64,000 nucleotides of DNA from Pandoraea anhela (GTDB taxonomy: Bacteria > Pseudomonadota > Gammaproteobacteria > Burkholderiales > Burkholderiaceae): contig NZ_CABPSB010000009.1 in the NCBI RefSeq assembly GCF_902459655.1, forward strand, positions 124,001 to 188,000. Direction: 5' to 3'. The notes below the pieces were generated by a model that was not told the origin of the DNA, did no database searches, and was given only the letters and a program-made list of their open reading frames with translations. Each line of letters begins with the position of its first letter. Within the stretch, counting starts at the first letter, position 1. Of the stretch, positions 32,216 to 42,724 are shown piece by piece. A program made the position numbers and the translations under genes.

Positions 32216-33607
32216 ATGAATTTGCTGACCACGTTGCTTGCGTTCGCCGTCGCGATTGGCGTCCTGGTGGTGTTCCATGAGCTGGGCCACTACACCGTCG
32301 CGCGGTTGTGCGACGTGAAGGTGCTTCGGTTCTCCGTTGGGTTCGGTGCGCCGCTGCTCAAGTGGACCATGGGGCGGGACCGTACCGAATGGACCATCTG
32401 CGCGCTGCCGCTCGGCGGTTATGTTCGTATGCTCGACGAGCGCGACGAGACGCAGACCGTGGCCCCGGAGGATCGTTCGCGGGCGTTCAATCAGAAGTCG
32501 GTCTACAAACGCTTCGCTATCGTCGCGGCCGGCCCGGTCGCCAATTTCCTCCTTGCCATTGCGCTGTACGCCGGCCTGAATCTGGTTGGCGTGACGGAGC
32601 CCGTCGCCCGAATTGCGCCGCCTGCGGCGGGCACGCTTGCCGCGCGGGCGGGCTTGTCGGGCGGTGAGCTGATCACCGGTGTGCGTGAAAACGGGAGAAA
32701 TCCTGAAGCGGGGATCGGCGAGGAGGCCGCCGTCCGTTCCTGGGAAGACCTTCGCTGGCGTCTCGTCGATCCGATGATCGAGGGGCAGCGGGTGACGCTG
32801 GTCGCCCGTACGCGTGATGGCCGCGCTGAATACACGCTCGACGCGGCGGGTCAGCACTTTGATGCCGATGGCGAGCAGGACTTCATGCAGCGTTTGGGGC
32901 TGGTGCCTTCGGCGCGTGTCACGGTGGGGCAGGTCATGGCGGGCGGGGCGGCAGGCCTCGCCGGGCTGCGCGTCGGCGATGAGATTACGGCGGTCGATTC
33001 AAGTCCCGTCGTGTCTGCCAAGGGGCTGGTGGACGCGGTGCGCGCGCATCCGGGGCAGCCGATGACGCTGACCGTGCGCCGCGACGGTAATTTGCGCAGC
33101 GTCACACTGACGCCGAGCGCCGAGGTCGATCCGGCTGCGGCCGGGGGCGCGCGCGTCGGCAGGATCGGGGCGGCATTGGCGAGTCAGGTCGATTCGGTGA
33201 CGGTGCGCTACGGGCTGTTCGAAGCGATTGGCCGGGGGGCGCAGCGTACGTGGGATGTAACGGCGTTCAGTGTGCGGATGTTCGGGAAAATGATCACCGG
33301 GCAGGCATCGCTCAAAAATCTGAGCGGACCGGTCACGATTGCAGACTACGCGGGGCGTTCGGCCCGACTCGGGCTCGATTATTTCGTTGCCTTTCTGGCG
33401 CTTGTCAGCATTAGCCTGGGCGTATTGAATCTGTTGCCGATTCCAGTTTTGGACGGTGGCTATCTGTTATATTATGCGGTCGAAGCGATTACCGGTCGGG
33501 CAGTTTCCGAGCGGTGGCAGGGCGCGCTGCAACGAGTGGGCATCGTTTGCATCCTTGCGCTCTCTGCCGTAGCACTTTTCAACGACCTGTCGAAGTTGCT
33601 GCACTAG
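32216..33607 (+). CDS. rseP: RseP-type site-2 zinc metalloprotease
   Basis: Inner-membrane intramembrane protease that cleaves anti-sigma factors such as RseA in the envelope stress response. The protein is 463 aa. The HExxH zinc motif HELGH is at 21-25 in the first helix, PDZ domains occupy about 115-310 (AGGAAGLAGLRVGDEI), and LNLLPIPVLDGGYLLYY near 405 carries the third ligand in LDG. Located between dxr and bamA, the usual place in beta- and gammaproteobacteria. Confidence 0.96.
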   Translation: MNLLTTLLAFAVAIGVLVVFHELGHYTVARLCDVKVLRFSVGFGAPLLKWTMGRDRTEWTICALPLGGYVRMLDERDETQTVAPEDRSRAFNQKSVYKRFAIVAAGPVANFLLAIALYAGLNLVGVTEPVARIAPPAAGTLAARAGLSGGELITGVRENGRNPEAGIGEEAAVRSWEDLRWRLVDPMIEGQRVTLVARTRDGRAEYTLDAAGQHFDADGEQDFMQRLGLVPSARVTVGQVMAGGAAGLAGLRVGDEITAVDSSPVVSAKGLVDAVRAHPGQPMTLTVRRDGNLRSVTLTPSAEVDPAAAGGARVGRIGAALASQVDSVTVRYGLFEAIGRGAQRTWDVTAFSVRMFGKMITGQASLKNLSGPVTIADYAGRSARLGLDYFVAFLALVSISLGVLNLLPIPVLDGGYLLYYAVEAITGRAVSERWQGALQRVGIVCILALSAVALFNDLSKLLH

Positions 33608-33619
33608 GACAGCGTCACG

Positions 33620-33638
33620 TGCCTGCCGGTCGCAGGCA
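33620..33638 (+). other. Small hairpin between rseP and bamA
   Basis: TGCCTGC (33620-33626) pairs with GCAGGCA (33632-33638) across CGGTC. A T-rich stretch (GTTTTTAC) follows only 8 nt later, so this is at best a weak terminator in the 73 nt gap. Confidence 0.45.
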
Positions 33639-33680
33639 AATCCGAGTTTTTACGATTCAATTGTTTCTTGGGGAAGCAAG

Positions 33681-35984
33681 TTGTCGAATAAATACCACCT
33701 TGTTCCGAAGACCCTGGTGATTGCGGTTCTGGCGGCACACAGTTTTCTGGCACGCGCCGTCGAGCCCTTCGTGGTCAAGGATATCCGAGTGGAGGGCTTG
33801 CAGCGCATCGAACCCGGTACCGTATTTTCGTACCTGCCCGTGAAGCCGGGCGACAAGTTCAACGATGATAAGGGCACCGAAGCAATTCGTGCCCTTTACG
33901 CTACGGGCCTCTTCTCCGACGTGAGTGTTGAAGCGCAAGGCAGCGTGCTGGTGGTGCACGTCAACGAGCGTCCCGCGATTGCTTCCATCGACTTCCTCGG
34001 TATCAAGGAATTCGACAAAGACGGTTTGAAGAAGGCATTGCGCTCGGTCGGCCTGACCGAAGGTCGCACCTTCGACCGTAACCTGCTCGACAAGTCGGAG
34101 CAGGAACTCAAGCGCCAATACCTCACGCGCGGCTACTACGCTGCGGAGGTCAAGACGACGGTCACGCCGCTCGAACGTAATCGCGTCGGCATTCAATTTG
34201 CCGTGACGGAAGGTCCGAAGGCCACGATCCAGCAGATCAATTTCGTCGGCAACAAGGCATTCTCCTCGTCGGACCTGATGTCCGAGATGGAGCTGGGCAC
34301 GCCGAACTGGCTGTCCTGGTATTCGAAGAACGATCTGTATTCCAAGGACAAGCTCACGGGCGACCTGGAAAAACTGCGCTCGTTCTACCTGAATCGCGGT
34401 TATCTCGAATTCAACATCGACTCCACCGACGTCTCGATTACGCCGGACAAGGATCAGATGTATCTGACGATCAACCTGCACGAAGGCGAGCCGTACAAGG
34501 TGTCGGACGTCAAGCTCTCCGGTGAAATGCTGGGCAAGCAGGACGACATCCAGAAGCTCGTACAACTGAAGGCGGGCGACACGTTCTCGGCCGCGAAACT
34601 GCAGGCGAGCACGAAGGCCATTTCCGACCTGCTGGGCAACTACGGCTTCGCTTTCGCGAACGTCAACGCTCAGCCGACCATCGACCGCAACAACCATACC
34701 GTTGCGCTCACGCTGACGATCGATCCGGGCCGTCGTGTGTACGTTCGCAAGATCAACATCGTTGGCAACTCGCGTACGCGTGACGAAGTCATTCGCCGTG
34801 AATTGCGTCAGCTCGAAAGCTCATGGTACGACGCCGACCGCCTCAAGCTGTCGCAGGATCGTATCAACCGTCTGGGCTACTTCACCGATGTGAACGTGAC
34901 GACCGAGCCGGTCGCGGGTTCGAACGATCAGGTCGACCTTCAGGTGAAGGTCGAAGAAAAGCCGACGGGTACGATCAACGTGGGTGCCGGCTTCTCGTCA
35001 ACCGACAAGGTGGTGTTGCAGGCGGGTATCAGCCAGGACAACGTGTTCGGTTCGGGGACGTCGCTTTCGGTGAACGTGAACACCGGTAAGACGTATCGTA
35101 CGTTGGCGGTGACGCAGGTCGATCCGTACTTCACGGTCGATGGCGTGAGCCGCATTACCGACATTTACTACCGCACTTATCAGCCGCTGCTGCTCACGAG
35201 CGATTCGGATTTCCGTATCAACACGCTCGGCGGCAACCTGAAGTTCGGGGTGCCGTTCTCGGAAGTCGACACGGTCTTCTTCGGTCTGGGCTTCGAACAG
35301 ACGCGTTTGCATCTGACGAGCGATGGCACGACGCCGCAGCGCTACGTCGACTATGCGAACCAGTTCGGTTACGTCAGCAACAACTACCCGCTGACGGTGG
35401 GTTGGTCGCGCGACTCGCGTGACAGTGCGCTGATCCCGAACCGTGGTCACTACCAACAGGCCAACCTCGAAGTCGGCACGCCGATCGGGACGACCAAGTA
35501 CTTCCGCGCGTACTATCAGCACCAGTACTACTACCCGGTCAGCCGCGGCTTCACGCTCGCGCTGAACGGGGAAGTCGGTTACGGCCACGGTCTGGGCGGT
35601 CAGCCGTTCCCGATCTTCAAGAACTACTTCGCCGGCGGTATCGGTTCGGTGCGTGGTTACGAGCCGAGCTCGCTGGGTCCGAAGGACACCAATGGCGAAC
35701 CGCTGGGTGGTGCGTCGAAGCTGATCGGTAACGTTGAATTGACGTTCCCGCTGCCGGGCACGGGTTATGACCGTACACTTCGTATCTTCACGTTCCTCGA
35801 CGGTGGTAACGTGTTCGATAACGGGCAGGCGATTACCTTCAATAACCTGCGCTATTCTTACGGTTTCGGTCTGTCGTGGATTTCACCGATTGGCCCGCTC
35901 AAGCTGTCGATGGGCTTCCCGCTCGTCAAGAAGACGGGCGACCAGTATCAGAAATTCCAGTTCCAGGTCGGTACGTCGTTCTAA
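33681..35984 (+). CDS. bamA: Outer membrane protein assembly factor BamA
   Basis: Core Omp85 subunit of the BAM complex that inserts beta-barrels into the outer membrane. The protein is 767 aa: a signal peptide (about 1-26, hydrophobic KTLVIAVLAAHSFLARA), five POTRA domains starting VVKDIRVEGLQRIEPGTVF, and a 16-strand barrel with the VRGYEPSSLGP region. The C-terminal residue is Phe, as barrel proteins require. The start is TTG 33681 after GGGGAAG; there is no in-frame ATG upstream, and a later start would remove the signal peptide. Followed by skp/ompH and lipid A genes. Confidence 0.96.
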   Translation: MSNKYHLVPKTLVIAVLAAHSFLARAVEPFVVKDIRVEGLQRIEPGTVFSYLPVKPGDKFNDDKGTEAIRALYATGLFSDVSVEAQGSVLVVHVNERPAIASIDFLGIKEFDKDGLKKALRSVGLTEGRTFDRNLLDKSEQELKRQYLTRGYYAAEVKTTVTPLERNRVGIQFAVTEGPKATIQQINFVGNKAFSSSDLMSEMELGTPNWLSWYSKNDLYSKDKLTGDLEKLRSFYLNRGYLEFNIDSTDVSITPDKDQMYLTINLHEGEPYKVSDVKLSGEMLGKQDDIQKLVQLKAGDTFSAAKLQASTKAISDLLGNYGFAFANVNAQPTIDRNNHTVALTLTIDPGRRVYVRKINIVGNSRTRDEVIRRELRQLESSWYDADRLKLSQDRINRLGYFTDVNVTTEPVAGSNDQVDLQVKVEEKPTGTINVGAGFSSTDKVVLQAGISQDNVFGSGTSLSVNVNTGKTYRTLAVTQVDPYFTVDGVSRITDIYYRTYQPLLLTSDSDFRINTLGGNLKFGVPFSEVDTVFFGLGFEQTRLHLTSDGTTPQRYVDYANQFGYVSNNYPLTVGWSRDSRDSALIPNRGHYQQANLEVGTPIGTTKYFRAYYQHQYYYPVSRGFTLALNGEVGYGHGLGGQPFPIFKNYFAGGIGSVRGYEPSSLGPKDTNGEPLGGASKLIGNVELTFPLPGTGYDRTLRIFTFLDGGNVFDNGQAITFNNLRYSYGFGLSWISPIGPLKLSMGFPLVKKTGDQYQKFQFQVGTSF

Positions 35985-36036
35985 CGACGGCATTTCGACC
36001 GGTTCCGAACGTTTCATCGTTGTAAGGGGTAATACA

Positions 36037-36570
36037 TTGAACGGTATCCGTAAGCATTGCCTTCGCGGCGTCGCCGCGGCGTTGCTGGCAGGGGCAGCCT
36101 TCGCGGCTTCGGCTCAGGATGCGCGCATCGCCGCAGTTAATTCGGATCGCATTCTTCGCGATTCCACGCCGGCCAAGGCTGCGCAAGCCAAACTCGAAGC
36201 CGAATTCTCGTCGCGGGACAAGGCATTGCAAGATATGGCTCAACGTCTCAAGGCGATGTCGGACAAGCTCGACAAGGACAATCCGACTCTGAGCGATGCC
36301 GAACGCGCGAAGCGTCAACGCGATCTGGCCGCTGCCGACACCGAGTTTCAACGCAAGCAACGCGAGTTTCGGGAAGACCTGAATCAGCGTCGTAACGAAG
36401 AGCTTGCGGCGGTGCTCGACCGCGCCAACCGCGTCATCAAGCAAATCGCAGAAACGGACAAGTACGACCTGATCGTGCAGGAAGCGGTCTACGTGAGCCC
36501 GCGTATCGATATTACGGATAAGGTGCTCAAGACCCTGAACGCAGGTTCGGGCGGCGCCAGCGGCAAGTGA
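36037..36570 (+). CDS. OmpH/Skp-type periplasmic chaperone
   Basis: Periplasmic holdase that keeps outer membrane proteins soluble on their way to BamA. The protein is 177 aa. A signal peptide ([16 protein letters not shown]) is followed by [17 protein letters not shown] and a long charged helical region (about 45-140) that would form the Skp tentacles. I chose TTG 36037, preceded by AAGGGG and giving a clean signal sequence; the frame is open upstream into bamA only by chance. The Lys/Arg/Glu helix content and the bamA-skp-lpxD context make the call secure even though Skp sequences diverge. Confidence 0.93.
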   Translation: MNGIRKHCLRGVAAALLAGAAFAASAQDARIAAVNSDRILRDSTPAKAAQAKLEAEFSSRDKALQDMAQRLKAMSDKLDKDNPTLSDAERAKRQRDLAAADTEFQRKQREFREDLNQRRNEELAAVLDRANRVIKQIAETDKYDLIVQEAVYVSPRIDITDKVLKTLNAGSGGASGK

Positions 36571-36584
36571 CGGGTCCGCATTCC

Positions 36585-37673
36585 ATGTCGGGATCGTCGT
36601 CCGCTCCGTCCGCGCCGTTCGTCACGCTGGCGCAGATCGTCGCACGCTTCGGCGGCGAACTCGTGGGTGACGGCAACGTCACCGTGGAAGGCCTGGCACC
36701 GCTCGATCGCGCGGGTGCCCGTCAAATGGCGTTCCTGTCCAATCCGCTTTATCTCGCGGAGGTGCCTAATTCGGGTGCTGCCGCAGTGATTCTCTCCAAA
36801 GCCGATTTCGACAAGCTGCCGTCGCACGACGGACGCGCGTGGATCATTGCGTCGAATCCCTACGCTTACTTTGCGCGCGTCGCGCAGATGTTCGCGCAGG
36901 CAGCAGCGCCGGTGCCCCCGGCCGGGATTCACCCGAGTGCGTCCGTTGACCCGACAGCCGTGGTGCCTGCCTCATGCGTGGTCGGGCCGAATGTCGTGAT
37001 CGAAGCGGGCGCGCGTCTGGGCGAGCGTGTGCGGCTCATGGCGAACGTGTTCGTCGGTCGTGGGACGACGCTGGGTGACGACGTGCTCGTTTATCCGAAC
37101 GTCACGCTTTATCACATGAGTGTGATCGGTGCGCGTTGCGTGATTCAGGCCGGCGCCGTGATCGGCTCGGACGGGTTCGGCTTCGCCCCGGATTTCTCCG
37201 CCACGGGCGGTGAATGGGTCAAGATCCCTCAGGTCGGTCGTGTGGTGATCGAAGACGACGTCGAGATCGGCGCATCGACAACGATCGATCGTGGCGCCAT
37301 GGCCGACACGGTCATCGAGCGCGGCTGCAAGATCGATAATCTGGTGCAGATCGCACACAATGTGCGCGTCGGGGCGTTCACGGTGATTGCCGCATGCACG
37401 GGCATTGCTGGCAGCAGCACCATCGGTAAATTCTGCATGTTGGGCGGTAACGTCGGCGTTGCCGGTCATGTGGTGATCGGGGACAAGGTCATCGTGACCG
37501 CCAAGTCGGGGGTGTCGAAGTCGATCCCCGGGCCCGGCACCTACACCAGCGCGTTTCCGGCGATTCCGAACGCGGAATGGAATAAAAACGCGGCCATCAT
37601 GCGCAATCTGGATAAGATGCGCGAGCGCGTGCGTCAACTTGAAGCGAAGGTCAAGGACCTGCAAGACAAATGA
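36585..37673 (+). CDS. lpxD: UDP-3-O-acyl-glucosamine N-acyltransferase
   Basis: Third lipid A enzyme: adds a hydroxyacyl chain to the 2-amino group of UDP-3-O-acyl-glucosamine. The protein is 362 aa from ATG 36585. A GTG six codons earlier (36567) overlapping the ompH stop is the alternative. The N-terminal uridine-binding domain ([16 protein letters not shown]) is followed by a left-handed beta-helix of hexapeptides (from about 110). The catalytic His lies in [11 protein letters not shown], and the C-terminal helix is charged. Its end overlaps fabZ by 4 nt (ATGA). Confidence 0.96.
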   Translation: MSGSSSAPSAPFVTLAQIVARFGGELVGDGNVTVEGLAPLDRAGARQMAFLSNPLYLAEVPNSGAAAVILSKADFDKLPSHDGRAWIIASNPYAYFARVAQMFAQAAAPVPPAGIHPSASVDPTAVVPASCVVGPNVVIEAGARLGERVRLMANVFVGRGTTLGDDVLVYPNVTLYHMSVIGARCVIQAGAVIGSDGFGFAPDFSATGGEWVKIPQVGRVVIEDDVEIGASTTIDRGAMADTVIERGCKIDNLVQIAHNVRVGAFTVIAACTGIAGSSTIGKFCMLGGNVGVAGHVVIGDKVIVTAKSGVSKSIPGPGTYTSAFPAIPNAEWNKNAAIMRNLDKMRERVRQLEAKVKDLQDK

Positions 37674-38128
37674 GCGAGACCAATATCAATATCGACATCC
37701 ACAAGATCATGAAGCTGCTGCCGCATCGGTATCCGATGCTGATGGTGGATCGCGTGATCGGACTGGAGCCGCACAAGAACATCAAGGTCATCAAGAACGT
37801 TACGATCAATGAGCCGTATTTCACCGGCCATTACCCGCAGCGTCCGGTGATGCCGGGCGTGCTGATCGTCGAAGCGCTGGCGCAGGCCGCGGCGCTGCTG
37901 ACATTCTCGGACGAGCCGGTGCACGACGAGAACACGCTTTATTATTTCGTGGGGATCGAGAACGTTCGCTTCAAGCGTCCGGTCGAACCGGGTGATCAGC
38001 TCGTGCTGGATGTCGACTTCGTGAAGCACAAGCGCGCGATCTACTGGTTCAAGGGGCGCGCCATGGTAGGTTGCGAAGTTGCTGCCGAAGCCGAGTTCAT
38101 GTGCATGGTCAAGAAGAACGGCGAATAA
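37670..38128 (+). CDS. fabZ: 3-hydroxyacyl-ACP dehydratase FabZ
   Basis: Hot-dog fold dehydratase of fatty acid synthesis acting on 3-hydroxyacyl-ACP, the same pool that feeds LpxA and LpxD. The protein is 152 aa. Catalytic His54 lies in [13 protein letters not shown] and Glu68 in VEALAQAAA. The start overlaps the lpxD stop, which implies translational coupling. The order lpxD-fabZ-lpxA-lpxB is the standard lipid A cluster. Confidence 0.97.
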   Translation: MSETNINIDIHKIMKLLPHRYPMLMVDRVIGLEPHKNIKVIKNVTINEPYFTGHYPQRPVMPGVLIVEALAQAAALLTFSDEPVHDENTLYYFVGIENVRFKRPVEPGDQLVLDVDFVKHKRAIYWFKGRAMVGCEVAAEAEFMCMVKKNGE

Positions 38129-38145
38129 CCGGAACCGAGACGCTC

Positions 38146-38937
38146 ATGACGAACATTCATTCCACCGCAGTCGTCGATCCGAAAGCGCAATTGGCTGATG
38201 ACGTCGTCGTCGGCCCTTACGCCATTGTCGGCCCGAACGTGACGATCGGCGCAGGCACGCAGATTCTCCCGCATACGGTTGTCGACGGTCACACGACGCT
38301 GGGCGAGGGCAACAAGATTGGCCCGTTCGCGTCCATTGGCGGTAATCCGCAGGATATGAAATACGCAGGCGAGCCGACCAAGCTCGTCATCGGCGATCGC
38401 AACACGATTCGCGAGTTCACGACCATTCACACCGGGACGGTGCAGGACGGAGGGCTGACGAGCGTCGGTAACGACAACTGGATCATGGCCTACGTGCACA
38501 TCGCACACGACTGTCATGTGGGCAACCACACGGTGTTTTCGAGCAACGCGCAGATGGCCGGTCACGTGCATGTCGACGACTGGGCAATCATCGGCGGCAT
38601 GACTGGCGTGCACCAGTTCGTGCGCATCGGCGCGCATGCGATGGTGGGCGGGGCGTCGGTGCTCGTGCAGGACGTGCCCTCGTTCGTCATTGCCTCGGGC
38701 GATCGTGCCGTGCCTTACGGGATCAACGTCGAAGGCCTGCGTCGCCGCGGCTTCTCGGCCGATGCCATCACGGCACTGCGTCACGCGTACAAGCTGCTCT
38801 ACAAGAGCGGATTGACGCTCGACGAGGCTAAGGCACAGATCGAAGCCTTTGGCAATGCGGGGGCGCCGGACGTCTTCGAGGCTGTCCGTACGCTGCTCGA
38901 CTTCCTCAACGCAAGCACGCGCGGTATCGTGCGCTGA
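38146..38937 (+). CDS. lpxA: UDP-N-acetylglucosamine O-acyltransferase
   Basis: First committed enzyme of lipid A synthesis. The protein is 263 aa from ATG 38146 ([16 protein letters not shown]). It is a left-handed beta-helix of hexapeptide repeats. The catalytic histidine region reads [21 protein letters not shown] within 20-residue limits, and [16 protein letters not shown] starts the C-terminal helical domain. It sits 17 nt after fabZ and 3 nt before lpxB. Confidence 0.97.
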   Translation: MTNIHSTAVVDPKAQLADDVVVGPYAIVGPNVTIGAGTQILPHTVVDGHTTLGEGNKIGPFASIGGNPQDMKYAGEPTKLVIGDRNTIREFTTIHTGTVQDGGLTSVGNDNWIMAYVHIAHDCHVGNHTVFSSNAQMAGHVHVDDWAIIGGMTGVHQFVRIGAHAMVGGASVLVQDVPSFVIASGDRAVPYGINVEGLRRRGFSADAITALRHAYKLLYKSGLTLDEAKAQIEAFGNAGAPDVFEAVRTLLDFLNASTRGIVR

Positions 38938-38940
38938 CCT

Positions 38941-40116
38941 ATGTCGCCGACCTTTCCCGGCGCCGGCCAGCGAACCCTGGCGATGGTGGCCGGGGAGCTG
39001 TCTGGCGATCTCATTGCCGGCAATGTGCTTGCCGGTCTCAAACAGAGCCTTCCGGCCGACATCACGTACGCGGGTGTCGGTGGTCCGCATATGGCGGAAG
39101 AGGGCTTCGACGCCTATTGGCCGATCGACAAGCTCTCCGTCATGGGCTACGTCGAAGTCATCAGGCATCTTCGCGAGATTCTTTCGATTCGCAAGCAGCT
39201 TCGTGAGCGCTGGCTCGTGGAAAAGCCGATGGCGTTCGTCGGTTTCGACGCTCCCGACTTCAATTTCGATCTCGAAATCAGACTGCGTGAGGCGGGCATT
39301 CCGACGATTCACTTCGTGAGCCCGTCGATCTGGGCGTGGCGAGGTGGGCGTATCAAGAAGATCAAGCGCGCCGTCGACCATATGCTGTGCCTGTTCCCGT
39401 TCGAGCCGGAGATTTATCACCGGGCGGGCATCGACGCGACCTTCGTTGGCCATCCGATGGCCGACAAGATCCCGATGGTGCCCGATGTCGCGGGTGCCAG
39501 AGCGAAGCTCGGACTGGAAGGCGACGCGCCCGTCGTGGCGATTCTCCCGGGCAGTCGCACGTCCGAAGTGCAACGTCTCACCCCGGTGTTTTTTGCGGCG
39601 ATGCGTTTGCTCGCAAAGCGCGATCCGGCGATTCGCTTCGTGCTGCCGGCCGCCACACCGCGCCTGCGTACGATGATGCAACCGATCCTCGATGCGCATC
39701 GCGACCTCCATCTGACGGTGATCGACGGACGTGCACCGCTGGCGCTGGAGGCCGCAGACAGCGTGCTTCTCGCCAGCGGGACGGCCACGCTGGAGGCCGC
39801 GTTGTACAAGAAGCCGATGGTGATCTCGTACAAGGTGCCCTGGCTAACGGCGCAAATCATGAAGCGGCAGGGATATCTGCCGTATGTCGGTTTGCCCAAC
39901 ATTCTGTGCGGCGAGTTCGTCGTGCCGGAATTGCTGCAACATTTCGCGACGCCCGAAGCGCTTGCCGATGCCGTTTGGCAGCAATTGACGGACGCCGCGT
40001 TACGGGTATCGCTGCAAACGCGCTTCACGAAGATTCACGAGCAACTGCGTCAGAACACCGCGGCGCGTTCGGCCGAGGTGATCGAGCGCGTACTGCGTGA
40101 GAAAGGGCGTATATGA
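38941..40116 (+). CDS. lpxB: Lipid-A-disaccharide synthase
   Basis: GT19 glycosyltransferase that joins UDP-2,3-diacylglucosamine and lipid X into the lipid A disaccharide. The protein is 391 aa. [17 protein letters not shown] is the N-terminal signature. [20 protein letters not shown] and [19 protein letters not shown] are typical of the donor-binding half. Starts 3 nt after lpxA and overlaps rnhB by 4 nt. Confidence 0.97.
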   Translation: MSPTFPGAGQRTLAMVAGELSGDLIAGNVLAGLKQSLPADITYAGVGGPHMAEEGFDAYWPIDKLSVMGYVEVIRHLREILSIRKQLRERWLVEKPMAFVGFDAPDFNFDLEIRLREAGIPTIHFVSPSIWAWRGGRIKKIKRAVDHMLCLFPFEPEIYHRAGIDATFVGHPMADKIPMVPDVAGARAKLGLEGDAPVVAILPGSRTSEVQRLTPVFFAAMRLLAKRDPAIRFVLPAATPRLRTMMQPILDAHRDLHLTVIDGRAPLALEAADSVLLASGTATLEAALYKKPMVISYKVPWLTAQIMKRQGYLPYVGLPNILCGEFVVPELLQHFATPEALADAVWQQLTDAALRVSLQTRFTKIHEQLRQNTAARSAEVIERVLREKGRI

Positions 40117-40865
40117 GTGAAGACGTGAAGGTGCGTCGAACCGTACGCAAGACCGTTTTGCGTGATGGTGCTGCGTCAACCGCGACCAAGCCGCGGGGAC
40201 GTGCCGGGGCCAGGGCACCGGCTCCGCAAATGGTGTTCGATTTGTTTGCGGACGTTGCGGCGGACCTGACCTGTGGGGTGGATGAAGTCGGTCGCGGCCC
40301 GCTCGCGGGCCCGGTCGTGACGGCCGCCGTCATTCTCGATCCGTCGCGACCGATCAAGGGGCTGGCCGATTCGAAGAAGCTCACCGCGCTGCGACGCGAA
40401 GCGCTGTACGAAGAGATCGTCGAGCGTTCGCTGGCGTTTTGCATTGCTGAGGCGAGCGTCGCGGAGATCGATTCGCTGAACATTCTGCATGCGACGATGC
40501 TGGCGATGCAGCGCGCGGTGAATGGTCTGTCACGCGTGCCGACGCTGGCGCTCATCGACGGCAATCGTTGCCCGGTGTTGCCGATGCGTGCCGAGGCTGT
40601 CATCAAGGGTGATGATAAGGTGCCCGCGATTTCGGCGGCGTCGATCCTGGCCAAGGTGACACGTGACCGTCAGTTGGCCGCATTGCACGAGGAGTTCCCT
40701 CAGTATGGCTTCAACGAGCACGTCGGCTACGGCACGCCGAAGCATCTCGAAGCCTTGCGCGCGCATGGCCCGAGCCCGCATCATCGTCAGTCGTTTGCGC
40801 CCGTGCGTGAAGCGTTTGAAGTCTTCGGCACGCTTACGTTGCCGCGCGTGGTGCGTTCCTCATGA
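40113..40865 (+). CDS. rnhB: Ribonuclease HII
   Basis: Cleaves the RNA strand of RNA-DNA hybrids and initiates removal of misincorporated ribonucleotides. The protein is 250 aa. Catalytic Asp57 and Glu58 lie in [14 protein letters not shown], and [13 protein letters not shown] and [14 protein letters not shown] follow. A basic, low-complexity extension of about 50 residues precedes the catalytic domain ([14 protein letters not shown], then [13 protein letters not shown]), longer than in E. coli RnhB (198 aa). Overlaps lpxB and the next gene by 4 nt each. Confidence 0.95.
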   Translation: MSEDVKVRRTVRKTVLRDGAASTATKPRGRAGARAPAPQMVFDLFADVAADLTCGVDEVGRGPLAGPVVTAAVILDPSRPIKGLADSKKLTALRREALYEEIVERSLAFCIAEASVAEIDSLNILHATMLAMQRAVNGLSRVPTLALIDGNRCPVLPMRAEAVIKGDDKVPAISAASILAKVTRDRQLAALHEEFPQYGFNEHVGYGTPKHLEALRAHGPSPHHRQSFAPVREAFEVFGTLTLPRVVRSS

Positions 40866-41641
40866 AGCTCATCAGTTCCAAAGATAATCCGTTCTACAAG
40901 CGTCTGAAGCAACTGGCGCAGTCGAACCAACAGCGCCGCAAGCTGGGGCAGACGCTGCTCGAAGGCGTACATTTGGCCGACGCCTATCTCGGCGCGCTGG
41001 GACAACCGTTAGTCTGTGTGGCGGCGGAGTCGGCGCTGGAGAACGACGAAGTCGCACAACTCTGGGCAAAGGTGGATCCGGAGCGCCGTGTCTGCCTGCC
41101 GGAGGCCCTGTTCGCGCCGCTGTCGACGTTGGTCAACGGGGTGTCGCTGCTATTCGTCGTGGAGATGCCGTCAGGGCATTTGCCTGCGGCGCAGACGACC
41201 GACTGCGTCATCCTCGATGCGGTGCAGGACGCCGGTAACGTCGGCTCGATTCTGCGCAGCGCAGCAGCGGCGGGTGTGCGGGACATCTACTGCATGTCCG
41301 GCACCGCGCTCGCGTGGTCGAGCAAGGTGCTGCGCGCAGGCATGGGCGCGCACTTCTCGTTGAACATCGTGGAGCATTGCACGCCGGACTCGCTGGCGCC
41401 GCGCCTGTCGGTGCCCTTGCTCGCGACAAGCCTGCAAGCAAGTACGTCGCTCTACGATCAGAATCTTCGCACGCCGGTGGCATGGGTGTTCGGCAACGAA
41501 GGTGCGGGTGTGTCGCCACACTGGCTCGATCGCGTGCAGACGCCGATCCGTATTCCGCAACCGGGCGGAATGGAGTCGCTGAACGTGGCGGCGTGTGCGG
41601 CCATCTGTCTGTTCGAGGCGGTGCGTCAGCGGCTGACTTGA
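40862..41641 (+). CDS. TrmH/SpoU-family RNA methyltransferase
   Basis: SAM-dependent 2'-O-ribose methyltransferase with the trefoil-knot SPOUT fold, 259 aa. An N-terminal substrate-binding domain opens [16 protein letters not shown]. The three SpoU motifs are present: [25 protein letters not shown] and [13 protein letters not shown]. The target RNA is not evident from sequence: RlmB-like, TsnR-like and YsgA-like members share these motifs. The start overlaps the rnhB stop by 4 nt, so it is the last gene of the long envelope operon before a terminator. Confidence 0.9.
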   Translation: MKLISSKDNPFYKRLKQLAQSNQQRRKLGQTLLEGVHLADAYLGALGQPLVCVAAESALENDEVAQLWAKVDPERRVCLPEALFAPLSTLVNGVSLLFVVEMPSGHLPAAQTTDCVILDAVQDAGNVGSILRSAAAAGVRDIYCMSGTALAWSSKVLRAGMGAHFSLNIVEHCTPDSLAPRLSVPLLATSLQASTSLYDQNLRTPVAWVFGNEGAGVSPHWLDRVQTPIRIPQPGGMESLNVAACAAICLFEAVRQRLT

Positions 41642-41680
41642 CGTCGGTCGCCGATTGACCCATCAATCGCAACCTATCAA

Positions 41681-41711
41681 GCAAAAGGGACGCTCATGGC
41701 GTCCCTTTTGC
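41681..41711. terminator. Terminator after the RNA methyltransferase
   Basis: GCAAAAGGGACGC (41681-41693) pairs perfectly with 41699-41711 across loop TCATG, with T-rich sequence on the 3' side. It ends the plus-strand operon and lies close to convergent ppsR. Confidence 0.85.
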
Positions 41712-41723
41712 TTGGCGACCGTC

Positions 41724-41800
41724 CGTTCCCGCTCCGTTCCCGCTCCGTTCCCGCTCCGTTCCCGCTCCGTTCCCGCTCCGTTCCCGCTCCGTTCCCGCTC
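41724..41800. repeat. Minisatellite, 7 x 11 bp
   Basis: Seven perfect head-to-tail copies of CGTTCCCGCTC, then a partial eighth (CGTT). It lies between the operon terminator and the ppsR stop codon at 41834, outside any gene. The 11 bp period is not a multiple of three. Confidence 0.97.
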
Positions 41801-41833
41801 CGTTACGGCGGTCCGATCGATACCCTCAGCAAC

Positions 41834-42724
41834 TCAGTAAACGTCTCGCTCCAGCTTGATTTCCTGAAGGATCGTCGTTGCGATTTCCTCGATCGATTTG
41901 TGCGTCGACGACAACCACTTGATACCTTCACGGCGCATCATGGCTTCGGCTTCGTTGACCTCGTAACGGCAATTCTCCAGCGACGCATACTTGCTCCCCG
42001 GACGACGCTCGTTACGGATCTCGGAGAGACGTTGCGGATCGATGGAGAGTCCGAAAATCTTGTCCTTGTACTGATCGAGGGTGGAGGGCAGTTTTTCGCG
42101 CTCGAAGTCGTCGGGAATCAGCGGATAGTTGGCCGCCTTCACCCCGTACTGCATGGCGAGATAGAGTGTGGTCGGCGTCTTGCCGCTGCGCGAGACGCCA
42201 ACGAGGATGACGTCGGCGCTTTGCAGATTCTTGTTGGACTGACCGTCATCGTGCGCGAGCGAGAAGTTCACGGCCTCGATCCGGTTCTTGTACGCTTCGC
42301 TGTCGGCATTCTGGTGCACACGGCCGATGGCGTGCATCGACTTCAGGCCCAACTCCTGTTCCAGCGGCTCGATGAATGTCTGGAACATGTCGAGAATCAC
42401 GCCCTGGCAATTGCGCAGGATCTCATTGGCGCGGGCGTCGACCAGCGTGCTGAAAATGATCGGACGCACCCCTTCGCTCCGATACATTTCATTGATCCGT
42501 TGCGCTGTCTCATAGGCTTTATCGACGGAATCCACGAACGGTACGCGGATCTGACGGAAACGCATCTCGAATTGCGCGAGGATCGAATGGGCGAAGGTTT
42601 CCGCCGTGATCCCCGTGCCGTCGGACACGATGAAAACGGGCCGCGCGGCGATGGGTTTGGCCGGTGCGGCAGGCTTGCCAGCGGCGGGGATCGGGGAATT
42701 TCCGGGAGTGGTGGCGTTGCTCAT
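41834..42724 (-). CDS. ppsR: PEP synthase regulatory protein (bifunctional kinase/phosphorylase)
   Basis: DUF299 protein of 296 aa that inactivates PEP synthase by ADP-dependent phosphorylation and reactivates it by phosphate-dependent dephosphorylation. The N-terminal FIVSDGTGITAET is the family opening, and the P-loop-like GVSRSGKTPT is at 176-185. About 28 N-terminal residues are Pro/Ala-rich. I chose ATG 42724 (MSNATTPGNS) over upstream in-frame starts. It faces ppsA across a 299 nt shared promoter region, the classical arrangement of this pair. Confidence 0.95.
   Translation of the reverse strand: MSNATTPGNSPIPAAGKPAAPAKPIAARPVFIVSDGTGITAETFAHSILAQFEMRFRQIRVPFVDSVDKAYETAQRINEMYRSEGVRPIIFSTLVDARANEILRNCQGVILDMFQTFIEPLEQELGLKSMHAIGRVHQNADSEAYKNRIEAVNFSLAHDDGQSNKNLQSADVILVGVSRSGKTPTTLYLAMQYGVKAANYPLIPDDFEREKLPSTLDQYKDKIFGLSIDPQRLSEIRNERRPGSKYASLENCRYEVNEAEAMMRREGIKWLSSTHKSIEEIATTILQEIKLERDVY

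Noticed and set aside
41724-41800. The 11 bp repeats as a possible CRISPR array
   Set aside because: Units are head to tail with no spacers and too short.
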